Assembly: GCA_029880265.1 (NCBI GenBank)
Contig: JAOUOT010000004.1
Coordinates: 62,001 to 126,000 of the forward strand
Reading direction: 5' to 3'
DNA from: Spirochaetia bacterium
GTDB taxonomy: Bacteria > Spirochaetota > Leptospiria > Turneriellales > JAOUOS01
Length of the DNA: 64,000 nt
Shown here: piece by piece, positions 1 through 8,783 of the stretch
Numbering within the stretch: position 1 is the first letter of the stretch
Layout: every line of letters begins with the position of its first letter
Position numbers and translations under genes: made by a program
Notes under the pieces: generated by a model
The model's input: only the letters and a program-made list of their open reading frames with translations
The model's database searches: none
What the model was told of the DNA's origin: nothing

Positions 1-1
1 G

Positions 2-331
2 GAAAATGCCTTAAGAGAGTATATTCATGTTGAAGATGCTGCGCGCTTAAGCGTTGAAATATTAAAGCCTAAATATAAAAATCAACATATTGTGATTACA
101 GGAACAGAAATGCTTAAAGTTTCACAATTATTTCAAATGCTAAGAGAGATAACCAACAAAGACTTTAATATCTTTTATGAAACGAGCAACGATCATCCCC
201 ACTATGAAATGGTACCATATTCATATATGCCCAAAGTCGGAATGAAACTAGTAAATCCATATCATGTTGATTTGGGTCAGGGCCTAATTCAGGTTGTAGA
301 AACTGTAGATCATGAACATTCCAATAAATAA
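2..331 (+). CDS. NAD-dependent epimerase/dehydratase, C-terminal part (5' end outside window)
   Basis: The reading frame is open from base 2, so the N-terminal Rossmann half and the catalytic YxxxK lie off the left edge. The visible 109 residues begin ENALREYIHVEDAARLSVEI. The REYIHVxDAA signature is typical of the C-terminal substrate-binding part of extended SDR nucleotide-sugar epimerases/dehydratases. These enzymes interconvert NDP-sugars for surface polysaccharide. The stop overlaps the start of the next gene by 20 bases, which suggests translational coupling. The exact sugar cannot be told from this fragment. Confidence 0.75.
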   Translation, partial: ENALREYIHVEDAARLSVEILKPKYKNQHIVITGTEMLKVSQLFQMLREITNKDFNIFYETSNDHPHYEMVPYSYMPKVGMKLVNPYHVDLGQGLIQVVETVDHEHSNK

Positions 332-1079
332 ATTCAAACGCTATCTTAAAAATAATATCAATAAGTTCAGCTTTCATGAGAGACGTTGGTCTATAAGAGA
401 AAGGTTGCGGCTTTTAAAATTTGATAATACTTGTCGCGATGAAGAATGTGTCATTCTGGGTAATGGGCCTTCATTGCATGGCTTTGACTTTAATAGGTTA
501 AAGGGGAAAAAAGTATTTGCTTTAAATAAATTTTATTTGGCTTATGAAAATACAGATTTTCGGGCATCGTATCATGTAATTGTGAATCGTTTTGTTATAG
601 AGCAATCAAAAGATTTTATTCTTAATCTAAATTATCCAGTGTTTTTATCTTATGATAATGCAGGAGGCTGGCTTCCTAAAAAAAAGAATATCTATTATAT
701 TCGCCGTGGCGGATTCTATTTGGATTTTCAGCCTCATCCATATTTTTATACCTGTGAAGGGTATACGGTTACATATGTTGCCCTCCAGCTAGCATACTGG
801 ATGGGCTTTAAAACTGTCTATTTATTGGGTGTGGATCATAATTTTATATATGAAGGTAAGCCAAATGAAGAAATGATAATGAATGGCGATGATATAAATC
901 ATTTTCACCCTGGTTACTTTAAAAATCAGAAGTGGCAAAATCCCGACCTTGAAGCATCAGAAGCCGCATATTCTTTGGCAAATTTCATTTATACCAGAGG
1001 AGGTCGCAGAATATATAATGCAACAGAAGGTACTAAATTAGATATTTTTCCCAAGATCGATATTGAAACATTTTTGTAA
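312..1079 (+). CDS. DUF115 / MptE-like protein in a glycan cluster
   Basis: This 255-residue soluble protein has the glycine-rich start VILGNGPSL (about residues 47-55), followed by an ALNKF strand and later the stretch LAYWMGFKTVYLLGVDHNF. That is the layout of the DUF115 family (6-hydroxymethylpterin pyrophosphokinase MptE-like fold), which often sits in surface-glycan or flagellin-glycosylation clusters of bacteria. It overlaps the preceding epimerase gene and was probably co-transcribed with it. No membrane segment is seen. A role in transfer or modification of an unusual sugar is inference from fold and neighbours. The next gene runs towards it from the other strand. Confidence 0.55.
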   Translation: MNIPINKFKRYLKNNINKFSFHERRWSIRERLRLLKFDNTCRDEECVILGNGPSLHGFDFNRLKGKKVFALNKFYLAYENTDFRASYHVIVNRFVIEQSKDFILNLNYPVFLSYDNAGGWLPKKKNIYYIRRGGFYLDFQPHPYFYTCEGYTVTYVALQLAYWMGFKTVYLLGVDHNFIYEGKPNEEMIMNGDDINHFHPGYFKNQKWQNPDLEASEAAYSLANFIYTRGGRRIYNATEGTKLDIFPKIDIETFL

Positions 1080-1167
1080 TATAAATTGCCCTTATCTTAG
1101 AAATTGATGCAATCTTTGGAATAATTAAATTGAATTATATTGTCGTAATATATTGTTACTTAAACTA

Positions 1168-1911
1168 CTAACGTGGATAGAATATCTTTCTAGACTCATT
1201 CGCATTGATTGATTTTTGTTTAACCGCTTTATAATACGCTGAATTTGTTAAACCTTCAGGTTTTTTTGGAAAGTTTATTTTATCATCCGTTAAAGCCTGT
1301 ATATTTGTGTACCCTGCAGATTGAAGCATTGCAATAAAAAGTTTTCTGGTTGGGTGCCAGCCACTTAAGGCGTCAGTATGTTTCTCCCAAAAATTTGGTA
1401 TATTGATAACACTAATATCTTTTCTGTTGTACATGAATAATCCATCTCCAGGATAAGTTTGTACTGACACTATAAGATCATTATGATCTAATCCTGACAA
1501 ATAATCCAGAACATATTGTGGATCTCGAAAATGGTATATCAGACCTAAACAAAGAATTATATCATGTTTCCCAAGTAGATGAGCATTAAATAGGTGCTCA
1601 TCAGAGAAAACTAAATTTAAATTCTCTTCTTGAGTTATTTTTTTGAGAATTTCTATAGAATGGGCTTTATTATTTTTATATGGATCAGGTTCTGCAGCGG
1701 TAACTATGGCCCCCATTCTTGCTAATTCTAAACTGAGGCCTCCTGTATTAGAACCCAAATCCAAAACTGTTCGACCTTTCCAGTAATTTGGATTACCCAT
1801 GGTTACGGCATTGCATAATTTTTTACTATCCCACTCACCTTTTAATAGTATTTCACCATTCTTCCCATAAACAGTCTGGCAGGCCGGCAGGGTATTTTCT
1901 TTTTTTTGCAC
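1168..1911 (-). CDS. class I SAM-dependent methyltransferase
   Basis: This 247-residue protein has motif I VLDLGSNTGGLSLELA (about residues 49-64), an acidic AEPDP motif II and DIILCLGLIYHFRDP as the later Rossmann strand. It resembles the CmoB/DUF1698-like group of class I methyltransferases often found beside glycan genes. The start is GTG: a strong ribosome-binding site AAAAGGAGG (minus strand, positions 1929-1921) sits nine bases upstream, and no ATG fits better. The substrate is unknown; a sugar or lipid of the adjoining polysaccharide cluster is a guess. A dead IS21 copy starts about 70 bases upstream of this gene. Confidence 0.7.
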   Translation of the reverse strand: MQKKENTLPACQTVYGKNGEILLKGEWDSKKLCNAVTMGNPNYWKGRTVLDLGSNTGGLSLELARMGAIVTAAEPDPYKNNKAHSIEILKKITQEENLNLVFSDEHLFNAHLLGKHDIILCLGLIYHFRDPQYVLDYLSGLDHNDLIVSVQTYPGDGLFMYNRKDISVINIPNFWEKHTDALSGWHPTRKLFIAMLQSAGYTNIQALTDDKINFPKKPEGLTNSAYYKAVKQKSINANESRKIFYPR

Positions 1912-1981
1912 TATTTTTATCCTCCTTTTAGTCAGTTTTTCTTTATTTTCCTTCTCTGCAAGTGTTTTTTATAAACGAATT

Positions 1982-2494
1982 TCTCAGCCAAGGGCAGCGG
2001 GCAATATGTGTGAGAAGACGGCCAGAAAGTATTTGAGATATGGTTTATTGCCCAGTGAAATGAAAAAGCCGCGAACATACTGGAAAAGAGAAGATATATT
2101 TGCCAATGTCTGGCCCAAAGTAACAGAGCTTTTAGAAAGTAATCAGGGGCTTGAAGCAAAGACAATCTTTGAATATTTGCAAAGAGAAAACCCTGATCGG
2201 TTTCAAGATAGCTAGCTAAGAACTTTTCAAAGAAAAATGAAACAATGGAAAGCCGTTGATGGTCCGGAAAAAGAAGTTTTTTTTCCACAAGAATATAAAC
2301 CGGGAATTCAGAGTCAGTTAGATTTTACGTGCATGAATTCCCGTATGATAACAATAAATCACGATAAGTTTGAACATATGCTGTACCATTTTGTACTACC
2401 TTATTCAAACTGGGAAACAGGTTCGATATGTTACCCTGAAAGCTTTGAGGCTTTAAGTGAGGGGTTGCAAAAATCTCTTTGGGAGCTTGGTTGA
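1982..2494 (+). pseudogene. IS21-family transposase (istA) remnant
   Basis: Read in one frame, the stretch encodes EKTARKYLR, then WPKVTELLESNQGLEAKTIFEYLQ, PEKEVFFPQEYKPGIQSQLDF and LYHFVLPYSNWE, which are hallmarks of IstA from IS21-family elements. A TAG stop at 2213-2215 interrupts QDS*LRTFQRK. The family normally has Gln there, so a CAG-to-TAG change is likely. A second stop at 2492-2494 follows LWELG, and after it the frame degenerates. The N-terminal helix-turn-helix part and most of the DDE core are missing, and there is no IstB ATPase gene. The element is dead and marks an old insertion at the edge of the glycan cluster. Confidence 0.8.
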
Positions 2495-2499
2495 GCTCA

Positions 2500-3123
2500 G
2501 TTTGGCAGTTTCATTCGGTATTTTGAGGAGTTGTTAGACGGTATTTATTTTTTGCATTCATTTTATTATTGTTCCGATTGAGATTTATCGATAAAAACGA
2601 CAATATTGTAAAAAATAGTTTTCCCAATGAATTTACGTTTTATAAAAAGATTAGAAAACATTTGATTTTTACTTTGGTAAAGATTTTGAATTTAACATTG
2701 GGAAGCATTGGCCGAAAAATTATTGCTTTAATATACAACTTTAAGTACAGTACAAAAATGAAATAGCTGTACAATCCTAAAACCAATCTTTAAGCGCGTT
2801 TTGTTATGTTTGTTATCTTGCCTGTTATACTAAAAGTTTTTTCCCTTTGCTAATAAATTCTATCAATAGATATTCCCTTAAAAAATCAGTGTTGTAAAGT
2901 TCTCCTGCCAAAAACAACAGGGCCAGGCTAAGATGAGTGGCCAGGCCGCATTTAAAATACCCATCTACTGAAGTTCATTATCCCTAAGTCAGGGAAAGAT
3001 CACATTGAGAAATCCGTTAAAAAAATAAAAAACCAAGTTTTATCTAGTTTGGTCTAAAATATTTAATGACAATTTATAATTAATTCTTTATTATATGAGT
3101 TATATAAATAAATTGAATATATA
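2500..3123. other. gene-poor gap after the IS21 remnant
   Basis: About 620 bases of AT-rich sequence. A plus-strand open frame at 2569-2766 (65 residues) has no ribosome-binding site and no recognisable motif, so I do not call it. The segment 2921-2975 is more GC-rich than its surroundings and may be a further fragment of mobile DNA. I see no tRNA or clear terminator. The promoter of the patatin gene must lie near the right end (3060-3120). Confidence 0.5.
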
Positions 3124-5202
3124 ATGGCTATTTCGACAGAAACAATCGCGTCTTATGAAATATTTAGAGAGATGCCAGGCAAGCAAGTCTCTGAAATATT
3201 GTCTTATTTTAAGAAAGTCAAGGTAAAAAAGGGGTCTAAGCTGTATGCTCCCAAAGACGCCGCGTCATATCTGTATGTTGTATTGACCGGCGAATTTAAA
3301 GTTGAAGTCAAAGAAGATGCTAAATTTAGAATTATCGGATACTCGAGAGCTTCTGATATAATAGGCGAAATGTCTATTTTATCAGACAAACCCAGAAGCG
3401 CCAGGGTAACCGCCGTCTTAGATTCAGAGGTATTGAGAATCACAAAAGAAAATATTAATATGCTTTTTGTAAGATATCCGAAGCTTGTAATTAACATAGG
3501 CCATATTCAAGCCGAAAGATTGCAGCAAAATCTTCACGCTACGGCAAAGCAGATATTTCAAAAGCATTTTATAGCGCATTTCTCGGCCTTTAACGAAATC
3601 GAGTCGCATTACATAGGCCTTAATTTGGCGGCTACAATCGCAGAAACAACCAAAAGCCCCGTTGCTTATCTGCATTTTTCGAGTTATTCGGTATCGCCTG
3701 TTAAAACCCTGCAATGCAAGGTAAAAATAGAGCAAACTATAAGCCAGCTTGAAAGATTTCAGAAAAAACAGTCCTTTTCTGTTAAAGAACTTTTGCACGA
3801 ACATGATTCGGGAATTTGGTTTTTACCATGCATTAATCATCGTATGCCTATTGATTATTTGAAACTGGCCGATATCGCCCGTCTGCTGGGTTTTTTATCT
3901 AAAGAGTTTCCCGTTATTTTTATGGAGCTTGGCTCTGAAAATCTTGAGAATAAAAAAACGGTTGAAGTGTTAAAACAGGCTGATTTTGTTATTTCAGGCA
4001 TATCTGCTTATGATCGTTCTATAAAATTATATTCAAAATATGTAAATTATTTTAATAAATATATAAAAGATTTTGACGCAAAACTTTCAGTATACCAAAA
4101 CTCTATTTTAATTCAAGAGAAACTTGAAAAATTTAGAAAAAATATTTTTGCAAAGCGCATTTATTTTTCTCAAATAGAAAGAGAGCTGGGTCATTCCATT
4201 GATTTTAAGATTCACGGCAGATTGCAGAGTCTTAGTGAATATATTCCAACGTTTACATATTTAGAGCAGATTAATCAGGCGGTTTTTTCTTTGCAGTCAA
4301 TGGCCAGATGGATAATCGACAGAAACATAGGTCTTGCTCTAGGCGGGGGCGGCGCCAGAGGAATGGCCGAAATAGGGGTCTTAAGAGTTTTAGAAAAAGA
4401 AAATATTCAATTTGATATGGTCGCCGGAACCAGTATGGGGTCGTTAATAGGAGCCTTGTATGCCATGCGTTATGACAGCTATCAAATAGAGAACGTCTTT
4501 TCTAAATTCATACCAAAAGATAAAGTTTTTACCGATTACAATCTTCCTTTTATTTCTTTTTTCAGGGGCAGAAAAATGAATCGTCTCTTAAGAAAAGCTT
4601 TCGGAAAACTTCGTTTTGAAGATTTATCCATTCCTTTTGTTTGCGTCACAGTTGATTTATTGACCGGCAAAGAAGTGAGAATCGATAAAGGTTTTTTATG
4701 GAGAGCGGTTCGCGCGAGTATGAGCCTGCCGGTTGTTTTTCCTCCTATGAAATACCGTCGGCATTATCTTGTCGACGGCGGCGTGCTAAATAACGTTCCC
4801 GGAGACATACTGCGCGAAAAACGAGTTCACCGCGTCTTGGGGGTAAATTGTACTCCTTTTGAAGACGATTCACTGAATCGTTATATTAAAGAAACAAGTC
4901 TTTTTAGTCTTCTTTTGCCTAATAAGAAGTTTCTCAAGAATGTGATTCGTTTTTTTATTAAGTTTTATTTAATGGTAAAAAGACCTCCCTTGCTGCAAAT
5001 TGCCAACCGCGCCATGATGCTAGAGGGGGCCGAGCTTGTTCGATCAAAATCTCATCATTTTGATCTGATGTTGAGTCCCGATGTTAGAAGCTTTGCTTTA
5101 TTTGATTTTCAGAAAAGAAAAGAGATTATAGAAAAAGGCGTAAAAGAAGCAGAGGATAATTTAGATCTTATTAAGCAGATATTTAAGCCAAAAGAGTCTT
5201 GA
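3124..5202 (+). CDS. patatin-like phospholipase with N-terminal cNMP-binding domain
   Basis: This 692-residue protein has two recognisable parts. Residues about 13-130 form a cyclic-nucleotide-binding fold (GEFKVEV, GEMSILSDKPRSARVTA). Residues about 400-620 form a patatin hydrolase with the oxyanion loop GGGGARG (about 405), the nucleophile elbow GTSMGS (Ser about 437) and the dyad Asp in VDGGVLNN (about 551). It is the bacterial analogue of the neuropathy-target-esterase type. The about 250-residue middle region is not recognised. It probably deacylates phospholipids, possibly under nucleotide control. The degenerate phosphate-binding cassette (GEMSIL...PRSA) keeps the Arg expected for cNMP binding. 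It converges with lpxC, two bases apart. Confidence 0.85.
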   Translation: MAISTETIASYEIFREMPGKQVSEILSYFKKVKVKKGSKLYAPKDAASYLYVVLTGEFKVEVKEDAKFRIIGYSRASDIIGEMSILSDKPRSARVTAVLDSEVLRITKENINMLFVRYPKLVINIGHIQAERLQQNLHATAKQIFQKHFIAHFSAFNEIESHYIGLNLAATIAETTKSPVAYLHFSSYSVSPVKTLQCKVKIEQTISQLERFQKKQSFSVKELLHEHDSGIWFLPCINHRMPIDYLKLADIARLLGFLSKEFPVIFMELGSENLENKKTVEVLKQADFVISGISAYDRSIKLYSKYVNYFNKYIKDFDAKLSVYQNSILIQEKLEKFRKNIFAKRIYFSQIERELGHSIDFKIHGRLQSLSEYIPTFTYLEQINQAVFSLQSMARWIIDRNIGLALGGGGARGMAEIGVLRVLEKENIQFDMVAGTSMGSLIGALYAMRYDSYQIENVFSKFIPKDKVFTDYNLPFISFFRGRKMNRLLRKAFGKLRFEDLSIPFVCVTVDLLTGKEVRIDKGFLWRAVRASMSLPVVFPPMKYRRHYLVDGGVLNNVPGDILREKRVHRVLGVNCTPFEDDSLNRYIKETSLFSLLLPNKKFLKNVIRFFIKFYLMVKRPPLLQIANRAMMLEGAELVRSKSHHFDLMLSPDVRSFALFDFQKRKEIIEKGVKEAEDNLDLIKQIFKPKES

Positions 5203-5204
5203 AT

Positions 5205-6098
5205 TTACGCGATTGCTTTTTTAGTAGACTTAGTTTTCACTGCTTCTAGTAATTTTTTACCAAAAGCGACGTCAAGAGCGTGACCGCCTCTGCTCCCGAG
5301 AATATGTCCGATTATTGGTCTGCCTATAAGCGCCAAGTCGCCTATTAAATCTAAGATTTTATGATAAATCGGTTCGCCATCAAAACGCGAATCATTTAGC
5401 GTTCCGTCGCCGGTAAAAACCAGCGCATTTTCTGTCGAACCGCCCTTTGCCAATCCGTTTTTTTTCAGTAGCTCTACTTCTTTTAAGAAGCCGAAAGTTC
5501 TGGCCGAAGCGATTTTTTCTTTAAAAAATACTTCGTCATAATCAAGTTCAATTGATTTTTTTTTAAGCATAGGATGGGGATAGTCTATATGATATGATAT
5601 TCTTAAATTGTTGTGCGGCCTTGCCACAATATAACGATTTCCGTCGGTAACCATCACGGGTTTATCAATAATGATAGGTTTTACTTCGGTAGAGTATTCG
5701 TGAAACTCAAGCCCTTCAAAGAAATCTATGTATGGTTTTGCAGAGCCGTCTAAAACAGGCATTTCAGAAGAACCCTGAATTTCAATCGCCATATCGGTAA
5801 TTCCCAATACATAAATAGAATACATTAAATGTTCTACGGTTTGTATGTGGTATTTGTTATTTCCTAAGGTAACGGCCATTGACGTGTCAATAACATGCTC
5901 AAGATCAACCGGCAAAACGCTCGTTTCTAATTTTGATTTTTTTATAAAAAAAAGGCCTTCTCGTTCGTCAGCGGGATGAAAAATAAGCTTTATTGACTCG
6001 CCTGAATGAAGTCCAATGCCTTTTATAACTCCTGAACTTTTAATAGTTCGGCGGAATAAAATTCGGTGCTTGTTTATTTTTCTTGACTTAATAAACAT
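5205..6098 (-). CDS. lpxC: UDP-3-O-acyl-N-acetylglucosamine deacetylase
   Basis: LpxC commits UDP-GlcNAc to lipid A synthesis by zinc-dependent deacetylation in the cytosol. With the ATG at 6098 the protein has 297 residues, the usual length. Family features are RTIKSSGVIKGIGLHSGE near the start, TVEHLM (zinc His about 90), YHKILDLIGDLAL (His about 246, Asp about 250) and the catalytic SRGGHALDVAF (His about 273). A longer frame to 6152 begins with TTG and adds 18 residues without homology to the family start, so I prefer 6098. Its presence shows a diderm that makes lipid A. It converges with the patatin gene. Confidence 0.95.
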   Translation of the reverse strand: MFIKSRKINKHRILFRRTIKSSGVIKGIGLHSGESIKLIFHPADEREGLFFIKKSKLETSVLPVDLEHVIDTSMAVTLGNNKYHIQTVEHLMYSIYVLGITDMAIEIQGSSEMPVLDGSAKPYIDFFEGLEFHEYSTEVKPIIIDKPVMVTDGNRYIVARPHNNLRISYHIDYPHPMLKKKSIELDYDEVFFKEKIASARTFGFLKEVELLKKNGLAKGGSTENALVFTGDGTLNDSRFDGEPIYHKILDLIGDLALIGRPIIGHILGSRGGHALDVAFGKKLLEAVKTKSTKKAIA

Positions 6099-6261
6099 TA
6101 AGGGTAATTTATAAAAGAAAATACAGGTTTTCAAGTAAATAACTTGATGCAAATAAAAAAGAAAGTAAAGGCGCTGTTTCTTAGAGTTTTATTTTAAGAT
6201 GCTCCATAAAAAATCAAATGATATACTATTCTTATTGGTGCGTATTGATATAAAATATAAA

Positions 6262-7638
6262 TTAAAACACAAAATATATAAAGTCTAATCTTGCGTCAGC
6301 ATAGCCCATGATAAATAAGATAAGAAATATGGTAACAAAAAGTTGCCGTTTTAATGAAAGTCTGCTGAAGTGGTCGGCATAGAAAAGATTTCCCAATTTC
6401 TTATTAAAAAGAATAAAAATAATCAATGTTAAAAGCAAGCTTTCTATATGAGGGGCATTAAAAACATAGGGGGGGGCAAATAAGTTTTTAAAAAAAAGTG
6501 CTGCCGTATTCAAATCAGGCGCCCTAAAAAATATCCATAACAATGAAACAATGTTAAAGACAACTATGATGCGAATTCGCCTCATTAAAGGGCTGTTATT
6601 TCTAATCTTATGAGACTGTGTTACTCTTTCAATAGCTAACCAGATACCGTGTCCAAATCCCCAGAGAAGAAAGTTCCACCCTGCTCCATGCCATACTCCG
6701 GCGATAGTCATTGTTAGAATGAGGTTTAAATATTTTCGATTTTTATTCCCTCCTAGCGGTATATAAAGATAATCTCTAAACCATTCAGAAAGTGTAATAT
6801 GCCATCTTCTCCAGAAATCTTGAGATGATTGAGCAGTATAGGGAAAATTAAAATTATGAGGAAGGCTAATGCCATACATTAGACCAATGCCCACTGCTAC
6901 AGTGGAATATCCCCAGAAATCGCTTAAGATTTGAAATGAAAAGCTGTATAGTGTTAGCCATGCTCTTAGTGTTTCTATTTTGCCGGCGTTACTAAATCCA
7001 TATTCGACAAATTGCGCCAATAAATCGGCTATGCATATTTTAATTGCAAGACCAGCCGTCATAAGGAAAAACCCTTTTTGAAATCTTGTTAAATTAAATA
7101 CGGCGGTTTTTCTTAATTGAGGGAAAAGCTCATGCGAACGCACAATTGGTCCGGCAATTAACTGGGCGTAAAAACTTTTAAATACTGCAAAGCGCAGAAA
7201 AGATTTTTCTGCAGGAACTTCTTTTCTGTAAACGTCGATGAGATACCCCATTATTTGAAAAGTATAAAATGAAATGCCGATAGGAAGCCAGTAATCAGGT
7301 TTCGGAATTATGAGTTGAAATCCCATATTATTTATCAGAGACTCTATGTTTGCAATAATAAATATTGAGTATTTAAACCACCCCAGATTTAATAGATTCA
7401 AAAGAACGGCTAATGCAATTGTCCATTTTGCCTGTTTTTTTGATATAAGCAGGCTTAGAAGATAATTTATGCACATGGCCGCAAAAAGCAAAAATAGGCC
7501 AGGCCAGTAATACCATCCGTAAAAAATTACAGATGATAATAAGAGAACATAAAGCCTTACGGTTTGATTTTTTGTCGACCAGTACAGCGGCAGAAAAAGA
7601 AAATGAAGAAACAAAAAAGTAAGACTATTAAATAGCAT
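6262..7638 (-). CDS. MBOAT-family O-acyltransferase (AlgI-like)
   Basis: This 458-residue polytopic membrane protein has about ten hydrophobic segments. It carries the MBOAT core QDFWRRWHITLSEWFRDY (about 273-290) and the catalytic-His segment AGVWHGAGW (His about 317). AlgI/PatA/DltB-type proteins pass acyl groups across the inner membrane to polysaccharide or other envelope polymers. The gene begins 11 bases after the end of an SGNH-like partner gene on the same strand. This pairing is the known acyl-export (MBOAT) and acyl-transfer (SGNH) arrangement. The acceptor polymer is unknown; lpxC next door is compatible with an envelope target. Confidence 0.9.
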   Translation of the reverse strand: MLFNSLTFLFLHFLFLPLYWSTKNQTVRLYVLLLSSVIFYGWYYWPGLFLLFAAMCINYLLSLLISKKQAKWTIALAVLLNLLNLGWFKYSIFIIANIESLINNMGFQLIIPKPDYWLPIGISFYTFQIMGYLIDVYRKEVPAEKSFLRFAVFKSFYAQLIAGPIVRSHELFPQLRKTAVFNLTRFQKGFFLMTAGLAIKICIADLLAQFVEYGFSNAGKIETLRAWLTLYSFSFQILSDFWGYSTVAVGIGLMYGISLPHNFNFPYTAQSSQDFWRRWHITLSEWFRDYLYIPLGGNKNRKYLNLILTMTIAGVWHGAGWNFLLWGFGHGIWLAIERVTQSHKIRNNSPLMRRIRIIVVFNIVSLLWIFFRAPDLNTAALFFKNLFAPPYVFNAPHIESLLLTLIIFILFNKKLGNLFYADHFSRLSLKRQLFVTIFLILFIMGYADARLDFIYFVF

Positions 7639-7649
7639 CGAAATAATTC

Positions 7650-8615
7650 TTAGAGTATAGATTCTGCAATTTTAATAGCCAATATCTCTGAAAAATAATG
7701 CCTTCCCAGGTGGCTTAAGTGACTATCGTCAATAAAATATTTCTCTTCGAGGTCAAGACATCCAAAATTAAAAATATTGACCCCTGTCGCATTTGCTATA
7801 TTTTTATATTTTTCAATTTCTGATTTGTTGCATTCCTCGTTTTGTTTTTTAATCGTCAAAGGAGGAATGACAAAGAAAAGTTTGATTCTATTCTTTTGCA
7901 TAATTTTAGAGATATCTTGATACAATTTAGTTTCTTTAGACACTACAGCGTCGTTATTTGTGCGGGCTTTAATTATTTGCGGTGTCCAGCTTATTTTTAT
8001 ATTCTCAGTCATTTTTATCTTATCGCTCTTAAAGAAATCACTGACAGCGCCGCGCCTGAATAATTCAGAACCTTCAAAATAATTAGCGCCTAAAAGAGCG
8101 GCTGAGCGAATTAAAATATTTATTTTTAAGCTTTTTCTCCATTCAACTATGCTGAAATTTTCTTTCAAGCGTTCACTTAAAAAGTCTTCAACAGATTCAG
8201 TATCTTGATTTTTATTTTCAAAGCCATGATCTCCTTCAACAAACATTGGCGGTGAAATCTCCAAAATAAATATTTTTAGGTTTTTGTTTTCTACTACTCT
8301 TTTTACAAACCACTCTAGTCGGTAAATATCTGTTCCTGTAATTGCGGCATTAAAGCTTTCATATTGCTGAGTTGTCGTATTTTCGAGCCTTTTTGTAATT
8401 ACTTTGGGGCTGATACCGTCTTTAAATCGAGACGATCCATAAAAAAGAATGGGCGTGGGCTTTCTTCTCATATACATTGCGCTTTTTAATTTTACCCTTT
8501 CTGTTAGATTTGAAAAAATATCAGGAAAGATACGAAAGAAGCCTTCAAGGCTCAGAAAAAAAAGAGCAAGGCCCAAAAAATAAAAAATAATTTTTTGTTT
8601 ATCTCTTTTTCTCAT
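7650..8615 (-). CDS. membrane-anchored SGNH-like acyl-transfer partner of the MBOAT protein
   Basis: The 321-residue protein starts with a charged stretch, one hydrophobic anchor (about residues 8-30) and then a predicted periplasmic domain. SGNH-like blocks are FYGSSRFKDG (block I Ser), the Gly/Asn region around NAAITGTDIY, and FIDDSHLSHLGR near the C-terminus, giving the Asp-x-x-His dyad. It resembles DltD/PatB/AlgX-type partners of MBOAT exporters. I chose the ATG at 8615; a longer frame starts with GTG at 8663 and adds charged residues before the anchor. It is followed 11 bases later by the MBOAT gene. Confidence 0.65.
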   Translation of the reverse strand: MRKRDKQKIIFYFLGLALFFLSLEGFFRIFPDIFSNLTERVKLKSAMYMRRKPTPILFYGSSRFKDGISPKVITKRLENTTTQQYESFNAAITGTDIYRLEWFVKRVVENKNLKIFILEISPPMFVEGDHGFENKNQDTESVEDFLSERLKENFSIVEWRKSLKINILIRSAALLGANYFEGSELFRRGAVSDFFKSDKIKMTENIKISWTPQIIKARTNNDAVVSKETKLYQDISKIMQKNRIKLFFVIPPLTIKKQNEECNKSEIEKYKNIANATGVNIFNFGCLDLEEKYFIDDSHLSHLGRHYFSEILAIKIAESIL

Positions 8616-8783
8616 AATTGTCGGCTTTTTTGTCAAAAGCTCATTTTTTTTTATGGTGTACACAATTTTAATCGCAGTTTGTATATTTGTCTATAAGTAC
8701 AATTGGTGCAGGCAATTATTTTAATTCTCGTATTTTTTTGATAAATAACTTGATGCGGGGTTTTGCAAACCTTTTTTGACTTT

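Noticed and set aside
2569-2766. 65-residue open frame after the IS21 remnant
   Set aside because: No ATG with a ribosome-binding site, no motif, AT-rich random composition.
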